A stretch of 63,552 bases of DNA from 66-474 sp036279975 (GCA_036279975.1 DASURP010000013.1:1-63552); one strand, 5' to 3'; numbered from the stretch's first letter, positions 32,802 through 41,803 are shown. Translations and numbers: made by a program. Notes: generated from the sequence alone by a model not told the origin.

Positions 32802-34211
32802 TCAGATGCTGTAGTACATCTGGTACTCGAGGGGATGCGTCGATGCACGATAGGCGGTGACTTCCTTCATCTTCAGCGCGATGTAGGCGTCGATGAAATC
32901 GTCGCTCATCACGCCGCCGGCCTCCAGGAATTCGCGATCGCGATCCAGCGCTTCCAGTGCGAGGTCCAGTGACGCGCACACCTGCGGGATGTTGCGCTCC
33001 TCTTCCGGCGGCAGGTCGTAGAGATCCTTGTCCATGGGCGCGCCCGGGTCGATCTTGTTGAGGATCCCATCGAGCCCGGCCATCATCAGTGCGGTGAAGG
33101 TGAGGTAGCCCGAGTTCATCGGGTCGGGGAAGCGCACCTCGATGCGGCGGCCCTTCGGGTTGGACACGTACGGGATGCGGCACGACGCCGAACGGTTGCG
33201 CGCCGAGTAGGCCAGCATCACCGGCGCCTCGAAGCCCGGCACCAGGCGCTTGTACGAATTGGTGGTCGAGTTGGCGAAGGCATTGATGGCGCGGGCGTGC
33301 TTGAAGATGCCGCCGATGTACCACAGCGCCGTCTGCGACAGGCCGCCGTACAGCTCGCCCGCGAACAGGTTCTTGCCGTCCTTCGACAACGACTGGTGCA
33401 CGTGCATGCCGGAACCGTTGTCGCCGACCACGGGCTTGGCCATGAAGGTGACGGTCTTGCCGTTGGCGTGCGCGACGTTGCGGATCACGTACTTCATGGC
33501 CTGCAGGTCGTCGGCCTTGTGCAGCAGGGTGTTGAAGCGCACGCCGATCTCGCACTGGCCGGCGTTGGCGACTTCGTGGTGATGCACCTCGACGACCTGC
33601 CCCAGCGATTCCAGCACGGTGCACATTTCCGCGCGCAGGTCGGCCAGCGAATCGACCGGCGGCACCGGGAAATAGCCGCCCTTCACGCCGGGACGATGGC
33701 CGTGGTTGCCTTCCTCGTACCTGTAGCGTGAGCTCCAGGCCGCCTCTTCCGAGCCGATTTCGTAGAACACCCGGCCCATGTCGTTCTGCCAGCGGACCGA
33801 ATCGAAGATGAAGAACTCGGGCTCCGGACCGAAGAAGGCGCTGTCGGCCACGCCGGTGGACTTGAGGAACGCCTCGGCACGGCGCGCGATCGAGCGCGGG
33901 TCGCGTGCATACGCCTGCATCGTGGACGGCTCCAGCACGTCGCACACGATGTTCATCTGCTTGTGCGCGGCGAACGGATCGACGAACGCGGTCGCGGGAT
34001 CGGGCATCAGGATCATGTCCGACTCGTTGATCCCCTTCCAGCCGGTGATCGAGGAACCATCGAACATCTTGCCGTCCTCGAAGGTCTCGGCGTCGATCGC
34101 GTGCGACGGAAAACTGACGTGGTGTTCGATGCCGCGCATGTCCGCGAAGCGCAGGTCGATGAATTCGATGCCTTCGGTCTTGATGGTTTCGAGGACTTTG
34201 TCGGCGATCAT
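32802..34211 (-). CDS. glnA: Glutamine synthetase type I
   Basis: GlnA condenses glutamate and ammonium with ATP. The 469-residue type I-beta enzyme shows FADMRGIEHHVSFP, the metal/ATP region GPEPEFFIFD, NGSGMHVHQSL, the active-site N-x-R region (KRLVPGFEAPV) and NPKGRRIEVRFPD. The adenylylation tyrosine lies in DLYDLPPEE (Tyr about 397), so control by GlnE is expected. ATG 34211 is the family start; upstream residues in the same frame are not conserved. A sigma54 promoter ends about 34 nt upstream and two NtrC sites lie behind it. Confidence 0.98.
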   Translation of the reverse strand: MIADKVLETIKTEGIEFIDLRFADMRGIEHHVSFPSHAIDAETFEDGKMFDGSSITGWKGINESDMILMPDPATAFVDPFAAHKQMNIVCDVLEPSTMQAYARDPRSIARRAEAFLKSTGVADSAFFGPEPEFFIFDSVRWQNDMGRVFYEIGSEEAAWSSRYRYEEGNHGHRPGVKGGYFPVPPVDSLADLRAEMCTVLESLGQVVEVHHHEVANAGQCEIGVRFNTLLHKADDLQAMKYVIRNVAHANGKTVTFMAKPVVGDNGSGMHVHQSLSKDGKNLFAGELYGGLSQTALWYIGGIFKHARAINAFANSTTNSYKRLVPGFEAPVMLAYSARNRSASCRIPYVSNPKGRRIEVRFPDPMNSGYLTFTALMMAGLDGILNKIDPGAPMDKDLYDLPPEEERNIPQVCASLDLALEALDRDREFLEAGGVMSDDFIDAYIALKMKEVTAYRASTHPLEYQMYYSI

Positions 34212-34244
34212 GGCGGGCTCGGGCAGTGGAGGATGGCTTGAAAG

Positions 34245-34260
34245 TGCAAGTCGCGTGCCA
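34245..34260 (-). promoter_or_regulatory. Sigma54 (-24/-12) promoter of glnA
   Basis: TGGCACGCGACTTGCA on the minus strand equals the sigma54 consensus TGGCAC-N5-TTGCA at every key base, with GG and GC 10 nt apart. Transcription should start near 34233, giving a leader of about 22 nt before ATG 34211. Confidence 0.9.
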
Positions 34261-34310
34261 GCAATTGTATCGTTTTCATTCAATGACTTGCAGAATGCAT
34301 TCGAATAGCG

Positions 34311-34349
34311 TGCACCGGAATGGTGCGGCTGATGCACGAATATGGTGAT
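34311..34349. promoter_or_regulatory. Two NtrC sites (glnA enhancer)
   Basis: Site 1 (34311-34327) is TGCACCGGAATGGTGCG, a perfect GCACC-N5-GGTGC dyad. Site 2 (34333-34349) is TGCACGAATATGGTGAT, weaker in its second half. Their centres are 22 bp apart, two helical turns, as needed for cooperative NtrC dimers. They lie about 60-95 bp upstream of the sigma54 promoter. Confidence 0.85.
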
Positions 34350-34455
34350 AGAACGGCAGCGCGGGCGTGGGGGCTGGACGCTGATCGGGTCTGGCGGGAC
34401 GGGGCCACGAAGGCACGAACGCCGACAGCGCGGGTCCGGCAGGGGGTGGATCGCT

Positions 34456-34794
34456 TCAAGCCAGTTTCGCGCCCAGCGGTACCGGCTTGTCGGGAACGCA
34501 CAGGGCGACATCGCCGTGCTCGTTGTGAAAACCGGTGACCAGGCATTCGGACAACAACGGTCCGATCTGCTTCTTCGGGAAGTTCACGACCCCGACCACC
34601 AGCTTGCCGACCAGTTCCTCGGGCCGGTACAACCTGGTGATCTGCGCGCTGGATTTCCGGATGCCGATCTGGGCACCGAAATCCACCTGCAGCACGTAAG
34701 CGGGCTTGCGTGCTTCGGCGAACACGCGCGCCTCGACGATGCGACCCACGCGCAGTTCGACCCGCGCGAAGTCGTCCCAACCGATCGTTTCCAT
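34456..34794 (-). CDS. csaA: CsaA-like tRNA-binding protein
   Basis: A stand-alone EMAPII/Arc1p-type OB-fold domain, related to B. subtilis CsaA and E. coli YgjH. CsaA binds tRNA and has been reported as a secretion-related chaperone. The 112-residue sequence shows VELRVGRIVEARVFAEARKP, QVDFGAQIGIRKSSAQIT, VVGVVNFPKKQIG and GDVALCVPD, all family blocks. ATG 34794 has GGAGG 7 nt upstream. It lies between the glnA regulatory region and the divergent hemJ. The 34350-34455 stretch holds nothing recognised. Confidence 0.9.
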   Translation of the reverse strand: METIGWDDFARVELRVGRIVEARVFAEARKPAYVLQVDFGAQIGIRKSSAQITRLYRPEELVGKLVVGVVNFPKKQIGPLLSECLVTGFHNEHGDVALCVPDKPVPLGAKLA

Positions 34795-34969
34795 GCGCAA
34801 CCTCCGCGGTCATACTACACGCCGACCTGAGGAGCACGCGGATGCAGGCGACAGCGGCGGGCAGGATGGCGGGGTCGGGCGAATGGCCGTTGCCACGGGC
34901 GCCCGCGATCCCCGCGGCGCGGGGGCTGGTACGCCTGTTCCCTGACCGGCGCCAGGTACGGAGCCTGCC

Positions 34970-35392
34970 ATGTTGAGCCTGTGGCTGAAGGCCTTCCACG
35001 TCATCGGCGTGGTCACCTGGTTTGCCGGCCTGTTCTACCTGCCGCGGCTGTTCGTGTACCACGCGGAGGCGAGCGAGCCGGTGGTTCGCGAGCGCCTGCA
35101 AGTCATGCAGCGCCGGCTGCTGATGATGACCCACATCGGCGGCGTGCTGGCAATGGCATTCGGCATCGCGACACTCGTCGTGGAACCATTCTACCTGCGG
35201 GCTGGCTGGCTGCACGTCAAGCTCGTACTGGTGTTGTTGCTGGTGATCTACCACGTGCTCCTGGTGAAGCTGGTGCGGGACTTCCGGCACGACCGCTGCG
35301 GCTGGTCTGCGCGCAGCCTGCGCTGGTTCAACGAGATCCCCGGCGTGTTGCTGCTGGCGATCGTGATCCTGGCGGTGGTCAAGCCGTTCTGA
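34970..35392 (+). CDS. hemJ: Protoporphyrinogen IX oxidase HemJ
   Basis: HemJ is the membrane-embedded, heme-containing protoporphyrinogen oxidase used by many proteobacteria lacking HemG/HemY. The 140-residue protein has four transmembrane helices. Family marks are LKAFHVIGVVTWFAGLFYLP (split at the conserved histidine FHVI), RLFVYHAEA, MTHIGGVLA and the C-terminal RWFNEIPGVLLLAIVILAVVKPF segments (FNEIP, VVKPF). The start ATG 34970 follows GGTACGGAGCC. Heme is needed by bfr downstream, but the genes are not linked in transcription. Confidence 0.93.
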   Translation: MLSLWLKAFHVIGVVTWFAGLFYLPRLFVYHAEASEPVVRERLQVMQRRLLMMTHIGGVLAMAFGIATLVVEPFYLRAGWLHVKLVLVLLLVIYHVLLVKLVRDFRHDRCGWSARSLRWFNEIPGVLLLAIVILAVVKPF

Positions 35393-35554
35393 CGCGGGCA
35401 ACCCCGGTCATCGCGCGATCGGCCGGTGGCCGGGACGCGGCGGTCCTTGCCGCCGCCGGCCGGGCCGCGTTCGACCCCGCATCCCGCCGCCGCCGTTGCG
35501 GGCACTGTGATGGCGTTTGCATACCGGGGGTGCGTTTCGGGCACGCCGGCTTGG

Positions 35555-35560
35555 TATAGT
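35555..35560 (+). promoter_or_regulatory. Extended -10 promoter before the signalling pair
   Basis: TGGTATAGT is an extended -10 (TG-N-TATAGT). It lies 25 nt before ATG 35586, which has GGGGAG as Shine-Dalgarno. This is the probable promoter of the two-gene signalling operon 35586-40429. Confidence 0.5.
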
Positions 35561-35585
35561 GCAAGCGAGCTGGGGAGTCACCTTG

Positions 35586-38117
35586 ATGGCATCGCAATTG
35601 TCCCAGCAGGATCCGGTTCCGGAGCTGCAGACGGCTTTCCGACGGCACCTGCCACAGCGGCTGCGTACACTGCTGCGGCGCGCGCGCGCGCAGTGTCGTA
35701 CCGGTTGGGATTGCAACGTGTTGCGCGTTTTGCACGACGAGATCGCGATGCTGGCCGGCGCCTGTGGTCGCTACGGCATGCTGGAGACGGGCGAACGCCT
35801 GCTGGCGCTGGAATCGGCGTTGGCCGGCCCGGTCGCCGCACACACCATCCCCGACGAAGCCACCACGGCCGAAATCGACGCGTTGCTGGACAGCCTGCGT
35901 CCGCACCTGCAGCAGGCCGCGCCGGGCACCACGTCGCCAGCCTTGATGCGCAGCGCCACGCCGATGGCGGCGCGCGACCCGTTCCCGCGTTGTGAGGTTC
36001 CGCCCGACAGGTACTGGTTGCAGCTGGGCATCGCGGACGTCCAGGGTTCGGTTGTCCCGGCGCAGGCCAATGACGTCGCAACGGCGCCGCCGGAGCCGGC
36101 GGCCCTGCCGGAGCCGCAGGGACCGCGCGTGCGCATCGTCAACGACGATGACCCGATGATGAACGAATTGTTGCTGCGCCTGGAGCAGCAGGGCTGCGAC
36201 GTCGCGCTGGTCGATCGCGTCGACGACCTCCTCGGGCAGTTGCGCGCCGCGCCGCCCGATCTCGCGATCGTGGTGGCGGATGCGGACACCCCGTTCGACC
36301 GGCTGGCCGCGGCCCTGCGCGAGACCCGCCGCGATCCGGCGCATCGCGTGCGGCTGTTGGCGTTGTTGCGCGGACCGGAAGTGGAATTGCAGTTGCGCGC
36401 GTTGCGGGCCGGGGCGGATCGATGCGTCGCGCTGCCGATGGCCTCGGAGGATGCGGTGAACGCCGCGCTGGAACTCGCGAGCGTCGACCAGGAAAGCGCC
36501 TACCGCATCCTGATCGTGGATGACGACGCACCGCAGGCCTTGTTTGCCCAGGCCATCCTGCGGCGCGCGGGCATGGAGACCAGGATCCTGGAGGAATCGC
36601 TGGCCGTCCTCGACGAGTTGGACCGCTTCCGGCCCGACCTGCTGCTGCTCGATCTCAACATGCCCGATTGCGACGGGTTCGAATTGACGGCGCTGATCCG
36701 CGAGCGCGATGGCTACGTCAACACGCCGATCGTGTTCCTGTCGGGCGACCAGGACGAGGAGCGCCAGTTCGCGGCCCTCGATGCGGGCGGCGACGACTTC
36801 CTGGTCAAGCCGATCCGCCCCGCGCACCTGGTCGCGGCGGTGACCAACCGCGTGCGCCGTTCGCGGATGGCGGCCTCGCGGTTGCGCCGCCGGCGCCGCC
36901 GCGACGCGGGTACCGGGTTGCACGAACGCATGCAATTGCTGGATGCAGTGGCCGAGCATCTTTCCGCCGCCGGCGGACGCGCTGCGGGCGGCCTGCTGGC
37001 GATCGAGGTGGACGGCGCCGTCGCGTTGCGCCAGCAGATGGGATTGACGCCATTCGACCAGTTGCTTGCGCAGGTTGGCGCGTTCATCGTCAGCCACGCG
37101 CGGGTGGGCTGCATGACCGCGCGCCATGGCAACGCCGGCTATCTGGTTTTCGCGCCCGTGCGCAGCGAGTCCGAGTTGCTGTCACTGGCGAATGAGTTGC
37201 TGGAATCCGTGCGGGATGCCCGTTTCGGCGCGCAGGCGTCGGCGGTCCGGCTGGCCTGCGCGGTGTGCGCGTTCGACAGCGCCACCCCCGAATCCGTGCA
37301 GGCCCTGGCGGCGGTCGAACGCACGCTTGCGGTCGCACGCGCGCACCCCGACCGCCTCGCGAATCATTCCGGGCTCGACCCGGATCCGGATTCGATCACC
37401 CAGCGCATCGCCGCGGCGCTGGCCACGGAAGCGTTCGGCCTCGCTTTCCAGCCCATCATTCCGATCCGCGGCGCGGCCGATCCGCAATACCAGGCGCTGC
37501 TGCGCCTGCGCACCGATGCGCGCGAATACCTGGCCGCGGAACTGGTGCCCGTCGCGATCCGCATGGGCCTGATTGCCGCGATCGACGCCTGGGTGGTCGA
37601 GCGTTGCATCGCGATCCTCGCCGAACGCCGCAGCCAGGGCGATCCGGTGCGCCTGTTCGCAAGCCAGTCGCTGCAGGGCTGGCACGAACCCGAACGGGCG
37701 GCGGGGCTTGGCACTGCGCTGACCGCCGCGGACGTACAGCCGGGCTCGCTGGTGCTGGAATTCCGCGCCGAGGAAGTCCGCCACAACATGCGAATCCTGG
37801 TCGGCCTCGCGCCGGAGTTGCAGCGGGTCGGGGTGCGGCTGTCGCTGGCCGGGATCGATGCCGACGCGGTGGCCGCGGGCTGGATCGAACACCTGCCGCT
37901 GGATTACGTGAAACTGGCGCCTGCCCTCGACGACGCCACGCTGGGCGGCATCGTGCGCGACGCACATGCGGGCGGCCTCAGGGTCGTGGCGCCGTGCGTG
38001 GAGACGGTCGCCGACGTCGAACGGTTGCGCAAGGCCCGCGTCGACCTGCTGCAGGGCAATTATTTCCGGCCGCCCTCGGCCGAACTTGGCGAAGTGCTCA
38101 CGCCACCGGAGACCTGA
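35586..38117 (+). CDS. Five-domain signalling protein: HPt-REC-REC-degenerate GGDEF-degenerate EAL
   Basis: The 843-residue soluble protein has, in order, an HPt-like helix bundle (about 15-95, with HDEIAMLAGACGRYG, His about 50) and a degenerate receiver (about 180-290). A canonical receiver (about 300-420) follows, with phospho-Asp in LLLLDLNMPDCDGF (Asp 356) and Lys in FLVKPI. Next come a GGDEF-like domain (about 455-580) whose signature is reduced to RHGNAGY, and an EAL-like domain (about 595-840) where EALLR reads QALLR (Gln about 636) and the DDFGTG loop is LAGIDADA. Both c-di-GMP enzyme sites are therefore probably dead, making it a receptor or protein-interaction hub. It ends 2 bp before the start of the hybrid kinase, its likely partner. 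Confidence 0.88.
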   Translation: MASQLSQQDPVPELQTAFRRHLPQRLRTLLRRARAQCRTGWDCNVLRVLHDEIAMLAGACGRYGMLETGERLLALESALAGPVAAHTIPDEATTAEIDALLDSLRPHLQQAAPGTTSPALMRSATPMAARDPFPRCEVPPDRYWLQLGIADVQGSVVPAQANDVATAPPEPAALPEPQGPRVRIVNDDDPMMNELLLRLEQQGCDVALVDRVDDLLGQLRAAPPDLAIVVADADTPFDRLAAALRETRRDPAHRVRLLALLRGPEVELQLRALRAGADRCVALPMASEDAVNAALELASVDQESAYRILIVDDDAPQALFAQAILRRAGMETRILEESLAVLDELDRFRPDLLLLDLNMPDCDGFELTALIRERDGYVNTPIVFLSGDQDEERQFAALDAGGDDFLVKPIRPAHLVAAVTNRVRRSRMAASRLRRRRRRDAGTGLHERMQLLDAVAEHLSAAGGRAAGGLLAIEVDGAVALRQQMGLTPFDQLLAQVGAFIVSHARVGCMTARHGNAGYLVFAPVRSESELLSLANELLESVRDARFGAQASAVRLACAVCAFDSATPESVQALAAVERTLAVARAHPDRLANHSGLDPDPDSITQRIAAALATEAFGLAFQPIIPIRGAADPQYQALLRLRTDAREYLAAELVPVAIRMGLIAAIDAWVVERCIAILAERRSQGDPVRLFASQSLQGWHEPERAAGLGTALTAADVQPGSLVLEFRAEEVRHNMRILVGLAPELQRVGVRLSLAGIDADAVAAGWIEHLPLDYVKLAPALDDATLGGIVRDAHAGGLRVVAPCVETVADVERLRKARVDLLQGNYFRPPSAELGEVLTPPET

Positions 38118-38119
38118 CC

Positions 38120-40429
38120 TTGTCAAGACCGCACTCCGGTTTCGCGGCCGCATGGCCACGATGGTTGGCCAGCCTCGCATTGGTCGCGGCCGGCGCGCTG
38201 GCCGCACTGTGGGTGGCCGTGCCCTACGTCACCGCGCTGTGGCTGCTGCTGTTGGTCGCGCTGGTGCTGCCGTGGCTGTCGCGCGCAAGCCCGGTGCGCG
38301 GCAGCTCGCCTTCGGCTTCCACGGCACAGGTCCCCGACCCCGTGGACGTGGCGATGCGAACCCGGCTTGCCTCCGCCCAGTCGGAATTGTCCTCGCTGCG
38401 CGGCGTGCAGCGCGAGCTGCTGGCTGCCAAGCAAGCCGCCGAGGCGGCGATGCTGGCCAAGAGCGAATTCCTGGCCAGCATGAGCCACGAAATCCGCACG
38501 CCCTTGAACGGCATCCTGCCGTTGCTGGATATCGTGCTGGGCACCGATCTCACGCCCGCGCAGCGCGAATATCTCGTGACCGCCAACGGTTCGGCCAAGG
38601 AACTGCTGCGCATCGTCGACGACATCCTCGATTACTCCAAGGCCGAAGCCGGCAAGCTGGACCTGGAGTCGGTCAGCATCAACATCCGCGAGCTGGTGGA
38701 CAGCGTCAAACGGTTGCTGGAGAAGCCGGCCGAAGGCAAGGGCCTGGCGATGCGCGCGGTGGTCGATCCCGACGTGCGCCCGGTGGTGCGCGGCGACCCG
38801 ATGCGCGTGCGCCAGATCCTCACCAACCTGATGAGCAACGCGATCAAGTTCACCCAGCGCGGCGGCGTGTCGGTGCGCGTCAGCAAGCGCAGCGACACCG
38901 CGACCCAGCATGAGCTGTTGTTTGCGGTGCGCGATACCGGCATCGGTCTCGCCGCCGATGCGGCGGCGCGCCTGTTCCAGCCGTTCACGCAAGCGGATGC
39001 GTCGGTGACGCGCCGTTACGGCGGCACTGGTTTGGGGCTGACGATCTGCAAAAAACTCGTGGACCTGATGGGGGGACGGATCGGCGTGCGCTCGGAACCG
39101 GGACGCGGCTCGGTGTTCTGGTTCACCGTTCCTTTTGAAAAGGCGCCCGGCGACATCGCCGGAACCCACAAGAGCCTGAGGGGCTCGCGGGTGCTGCTGG
39201 CCGCCGGCCTGCAGCGTGCGCAGGCCATCACTCCGGTGTTGACCACGCTCGAACTCGACGTCAACCAGGCCTCGGATACCGGCGCCGCGCTCGCGCGCCT
39301 GCGCCAGGCGGCACCGCTGGGCGACAGCTTCAGCCACGACCTGCTGGTGGTGGACGCAACCAGCGTGAGCGGTGACGTCGGCGCGCTGCTGCAGAGCATC
39401 CTGCGCGATGGCCAGCTGGGCAAATTGCGCATCCTTGCGCTGGGCCTCAACAACGCACCGGATCCCCGGGTCCATGTCGCCGGCGCGCGCTGTGACGACG
39501 CCACCTTGCGGCAGAACGTGCGCCGGGTGTTCGGCCTGGCCCCGCAGGCGCGCGTGCAACCGGTGCTGAGCGTGCCGGCATTGCCGGCCGTGGCGGCCGC
39601 AGGTCCGCAGGCACTGGCCGGCAAGGTATTGCTGGTCGAGGACCATCCGGTCAACCAGAAGGTCGCGCAGAAGCTGCTGGAACGCCTCGGCCTGAGCGTG
39701 GATGTCGCCGATAACGGCGAGGTCGCGCTCGAGAAGATGAACCGGCAGGACTACGCCATGGTGCTGATGGATTGCCAGATGCCAGTGCTCGATGGCTACA
39801 GCACGACCCGGCGCATACGCGAGATCGAAAACGAACAAGGCAAGCCGCGCCTGCCCGTGATCGCGATGACCGCGCACGCGATGTCCGGCGACCGCGAGCG
39901 CTGCCTGCAAGCCGGCATGGATGACTACCTCTCCAAGCCGCTCGACCGCCAATTGCTGGAGCAGACCTTGGCACGCTGGATGCAGCAGGCTCCCGTGACC
40001 CCGGCCCAAGCGGCGCCTGCCGCAGCCATCGCCGCTCCCCCCCTTGCCACGGAGACCCCCAGGCCCGCCATGAACATTTCGCCGCCGCCCGACACGCTGG
40101 ATACCGCGACACTGGTCGACCTCGAGGACATCATGGGTGACGAGTTGGTCACGTTGGTCGATGCCTACCTGCGCGATGGTGAAACGCGCATGCAAAACCT
40201 GCGCGAGGCCGCCGCACGCGGCGACAGCGCGGAAGTGGGCAAACTCGCGCACTCGCTGAAGTCGTCGAGCGCCAACCTAGGGGCGATGCCGTTGTCCACG
40301 CGCGCCCGCCAGGTGGAAGAAGCCGCGCGCAACGGCACGCTGGCCAATCCTGCGGACAGCGTCGCGGCGCTGGAAAGGCTCTATTCCAACGCGGCGGCGG
40401 CACTGCGGCAGCGCTATAAACGGCCGTGA
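38120..40429 (+). CDS. Hybrid sensor histidine kinase (TM-HisKA-HATPase-REC-HPt)
   Basis: Starting at TTG 38120 (GGAGA upstream; no better start keeps the membrane segment), the 769-residue protein has one or two transmembrane helices (about 16-52) and a coiled coil. The kinase core has H-box SEFLASMSHEIRTPLNG (His 123), N-box LMSNAIKFTQRG, DTGIGLA and GGTGLGLTIC. A pseudo-receiver-like region (about 350-470) follows, then a full receiver (VLLVEDHPVNQKVAQ, MDCQMPVLDGYS, KPLD) and an HPt domain (AHSLKSSSANLGA). It lacks any sizeable periplasmic sensor. The phosphorelay His-Asp-His can feed the receiver of the preceding gene. The RpfC-like layout is suggestive, but rpfF and rpfG are absent. Confidence 0.9.
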   Translation: MSRPHSGFAAAWPRWLASLALVAAGALAALWVAVPYVTALWLLLLVALVLPWLSRASPVRGSSPSASTAQVPDPVDVAMRTRLASAQSELSSLRGVQRELLAAKQAAEAAMLAKSEFLASMSHEIRTPLNGILPLLDIVLGTDLTPAQREYLVTANGSAKELLRIVDDILDYSKAEAGKLDLESVSINIRELVDSVKRLLEKPAEGKGLAMRAVVDPDVRPVVRGDPMRVRQILTNLMSNAIKFTQRGGVSVRVSKRSDTATQHELLFAVRDTGIGLAADAAARLFQPFTQADASVTRRYGGTGLGLTICKKLVDLMGGRIGVRSEPGRGSVFWFTVPFEKAPGDIAGTHKSLRGSRVLLAAGLQRAQAITPVLTTLELDVNQASDTGAALARLRQAAPLGDSFSHDLLVVDATSVSGDVGALLQSILRDGQLGKLRILALGLNNAPDPRVHVAGARCDDATLRQNVRRVFGLAPQARVQPVLSVPALPAVAAAGPQALAGKVLLVEDHPVNQKVAQKLLERLGLSVDVADNGEVALEKMNRQDYAMVLMDCQMPVLDGYSTTRRIREIENEQGKPRLPVIAMTAHAMSGDRERCLQAGMDDYLSKPLDRQLLEQTLARWMQQAPVTPAQAAPAAAIAAPPLATETPRPAMNISPPPDTLDTATLVDLEDIMGDELVTLVDAYLRDGETRMQNLREAAARGDSAEVGKLAHSLKSSSANLGAMPLSTRARQVEEAARNGTLANPADSVAALERLYSNAAAALRQRYKRP

Positions 40430-40468
40430 GCGTTTCGCTCGCTGCGCGAGCGGGGGCGCGCGCAGGTG

Positions 40469-40605
40469 CGCTCCTACGAAAGCGGCTTTGTAGGAGTCAG
40501 CAGCTTTGCAGGAGCCGACAACTTCGTAGGAGCAGGGGCCGGCAATCTTGTAGGAGCCAGCTTGCTGGCGACCGGCATCTTCGCGACCGGCCATCCTTGG
40601 CCTGC
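40469..40605. repeat. Cluster of TGTAGGAG repeats with a hairpin
   Basis: Units starting TGTAGGAG/TGCAGGAG/CGTAGGAG recur at 40489, 40507, 40525 and 40549 with steps of 18, 18 and 24 bp. The first is paired with CTCCTAC at 40471, giving a perfect 7-bp stem. The last is followed by CCAGCTTGCTGGCGA, the classic pseudomonad/xanthomonad REP continuation. A GGCCATCCTTGGCC palindrome ends the cluster. Beyond it (40606-40901) I see no gene in the gap between the kinase and bfr. Confidence 0.65.
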
Positions 40606-40901
40606 TTTCGCAGGGCGGGTGACAACCCGCCGGTTTGAATGCGCAACCTGGCGGGGTACAACGCACTCCCTGTCCTGCGGGCTCTGCGGCCCGCGTGCGC
40701 GTCATGCGGTTTGGCGCTGCAAAAAGACAATCACGCCGGTATTCGACCCGCCGAGGGTCATCGGCTGGATGCCCAAAATGCCCCATCCATCCTTGCCAAG
40801 GTCGTGCAGCCGGGTTTCGAGATCCCGACACTAGGCTTTTGCACTGACGAATTCCCTGTCGGCAAAGGTGATGATCTTGTACCCGTATCGCATGTTTCCG
40901 C

Positions 40902-41372
40902 CTAACTGCGGATATGCGCCTGCAGGTAGTTCTCCAGCCCCACCTGTTCGATCAGGCCGAGCTGGGTTTCCAGCCAGTCGATGTGTTCTTCTTCGGAGTG
41001 CATGATGTCGGCGAAGAGATTGCGGCTGACGTAGTCGCCGGTCTTCTCGCAATGCGCGATCGCGGCCTGGAGGTCGGGCAGCGCCTGGCGTTCCAGCTTG
41101 AGGTCACACTCGATGCATTCCCTGGGTGTCTGGCCGACCAGCAGCTTGCCGAGTTTCTGCAGGTTGGGCAGGCCTTCCAGGAACAGGATGCGCTCGATCA
41201 GGCGATCGGCGTGCTTCATTTCGTCGAGCGATTCGGCGCGTTCGTGTTCGGCCAGTTCCTGGTAGCCCCAGTTGTCGTACATCCGGTAGTGCACGAAATA
41301 CTGGTTGATCGCGATCAGTTCGTTGCCCAGCGCCTGGTTGAGGTGCTCGATGGCCTTGGCGTCGCCTTGCAT
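40902..41372 (-). CDS. bfr: Bacterioferritin
   Basis: Bfr is the heme-containing 24-mer ferritin storing ferric iron. The 156-residue protein starts MQGDAKAIEHLNQALGNELI and has the ferroxidase ligands in the NELIAINQYFVHYRM and DEMKHADRLIERILFLEGLP helices (heme-ligand Met about 52). Glu/His of the second pair lie in MHSEEEHIDWLETQ. GGGAG precedes the ATG. It lies downstream of bfd on the same strand with a 189-bp gap, so separate promoters are possible. Bfd reduces stored iron out of Bfr. Confidence 0.98.
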   Translation of the reverse strand: MQGDAKAIEHLNQALGNELIAINQYFVHYRMYDNWGYQELAEHERAESLDEMKHADRLIERILFLEGLPNLQKLGKLLVGQTPRECIECDLKLERQALPDLQAAIAHCEKTGDYVSRNLFADIMHSEEEHIDWLETQLGLIEQVGLENYLQAHIRS

Positions 41373-41561
41373 GGTGGACTCCCTTGGACGAGAAGGCGCG
41401 CGCGCACGCGCTGCGCACGACTATACGCCCAACCCCGCGTCCGCAGCGGCTGGTGCGGGCAGTCGGGCATGCAAGGCGTCCCGATGTCGTTGGCCGGGAT
41501 GCCGAAAAGGGCCAAGGAAGTCCGGCGACGCCGTGACCAGGGACGATCGCGGAGGCAATGC

Positions 41562-41762
41562 TCAGGCCGCGGCGGGCAGCGCGACGGCGCGGCTCCCGGA
41601 TTCGAGATTGGCCTCGAAGCATTCGCGGGCTTCCTGCTCGCAACAACCGCAACAGGTGGTGCAGCCAGTGCAACCCTGCAAGGCTTCGAACGAATCAGCA
41701 CCCTGCGTCACCGCACGGCGGATGTCCTGGTCGGAGACAGCTTTGCAGACGCAGACGTACAT
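41562..41762 (-). CDS. bfd: Bacterioferritin-associated ferredoxin
   Basis: Bfd is a small [2Fe-2S] ferredoxin that donates electrons to Bfr heme to release iron under starvation. The 66-residue protein begins MYVCVCKAVSDQDIRRAV with the first two cluster cysteines (C-x-C, residues 4 and 6) and has the second pair in the CTGCTTCCGCC region. Its promoter overlaps a Fur-like box, consistent with induction when iron is low. The tail after EANLES is variable. There are additional cysteines (CCGCCEQE), common in this family. Confidence 0.94.
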   Translation of the reverse strand: MYVCVCKAVSDQDIRRAVTQGADSFEALQGCTGCTTCCGCCEQEARECFEANLESGSRAVALPAAA

Positions 41763-41803
41763 GGCGGAGTGCTCGGAAGGATCACGCGACGGACGCCATT
41801 GAA

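Noticed and set aside
35586..38117. Active c-di-GMP phosphodiesterase (RocR- or FimX-type annotation)
   Set aside because: The EAL glutamate and DDFGTG aspartates are replaced, and the domain order differs from FimX, so no enzymatic call was made.
40469..40605. CRISPR array
   Set aside because: The units are short, imperfect, irregularly spaced and have no unique 30-bp spacers or cas genes; they are REP-type repeats.
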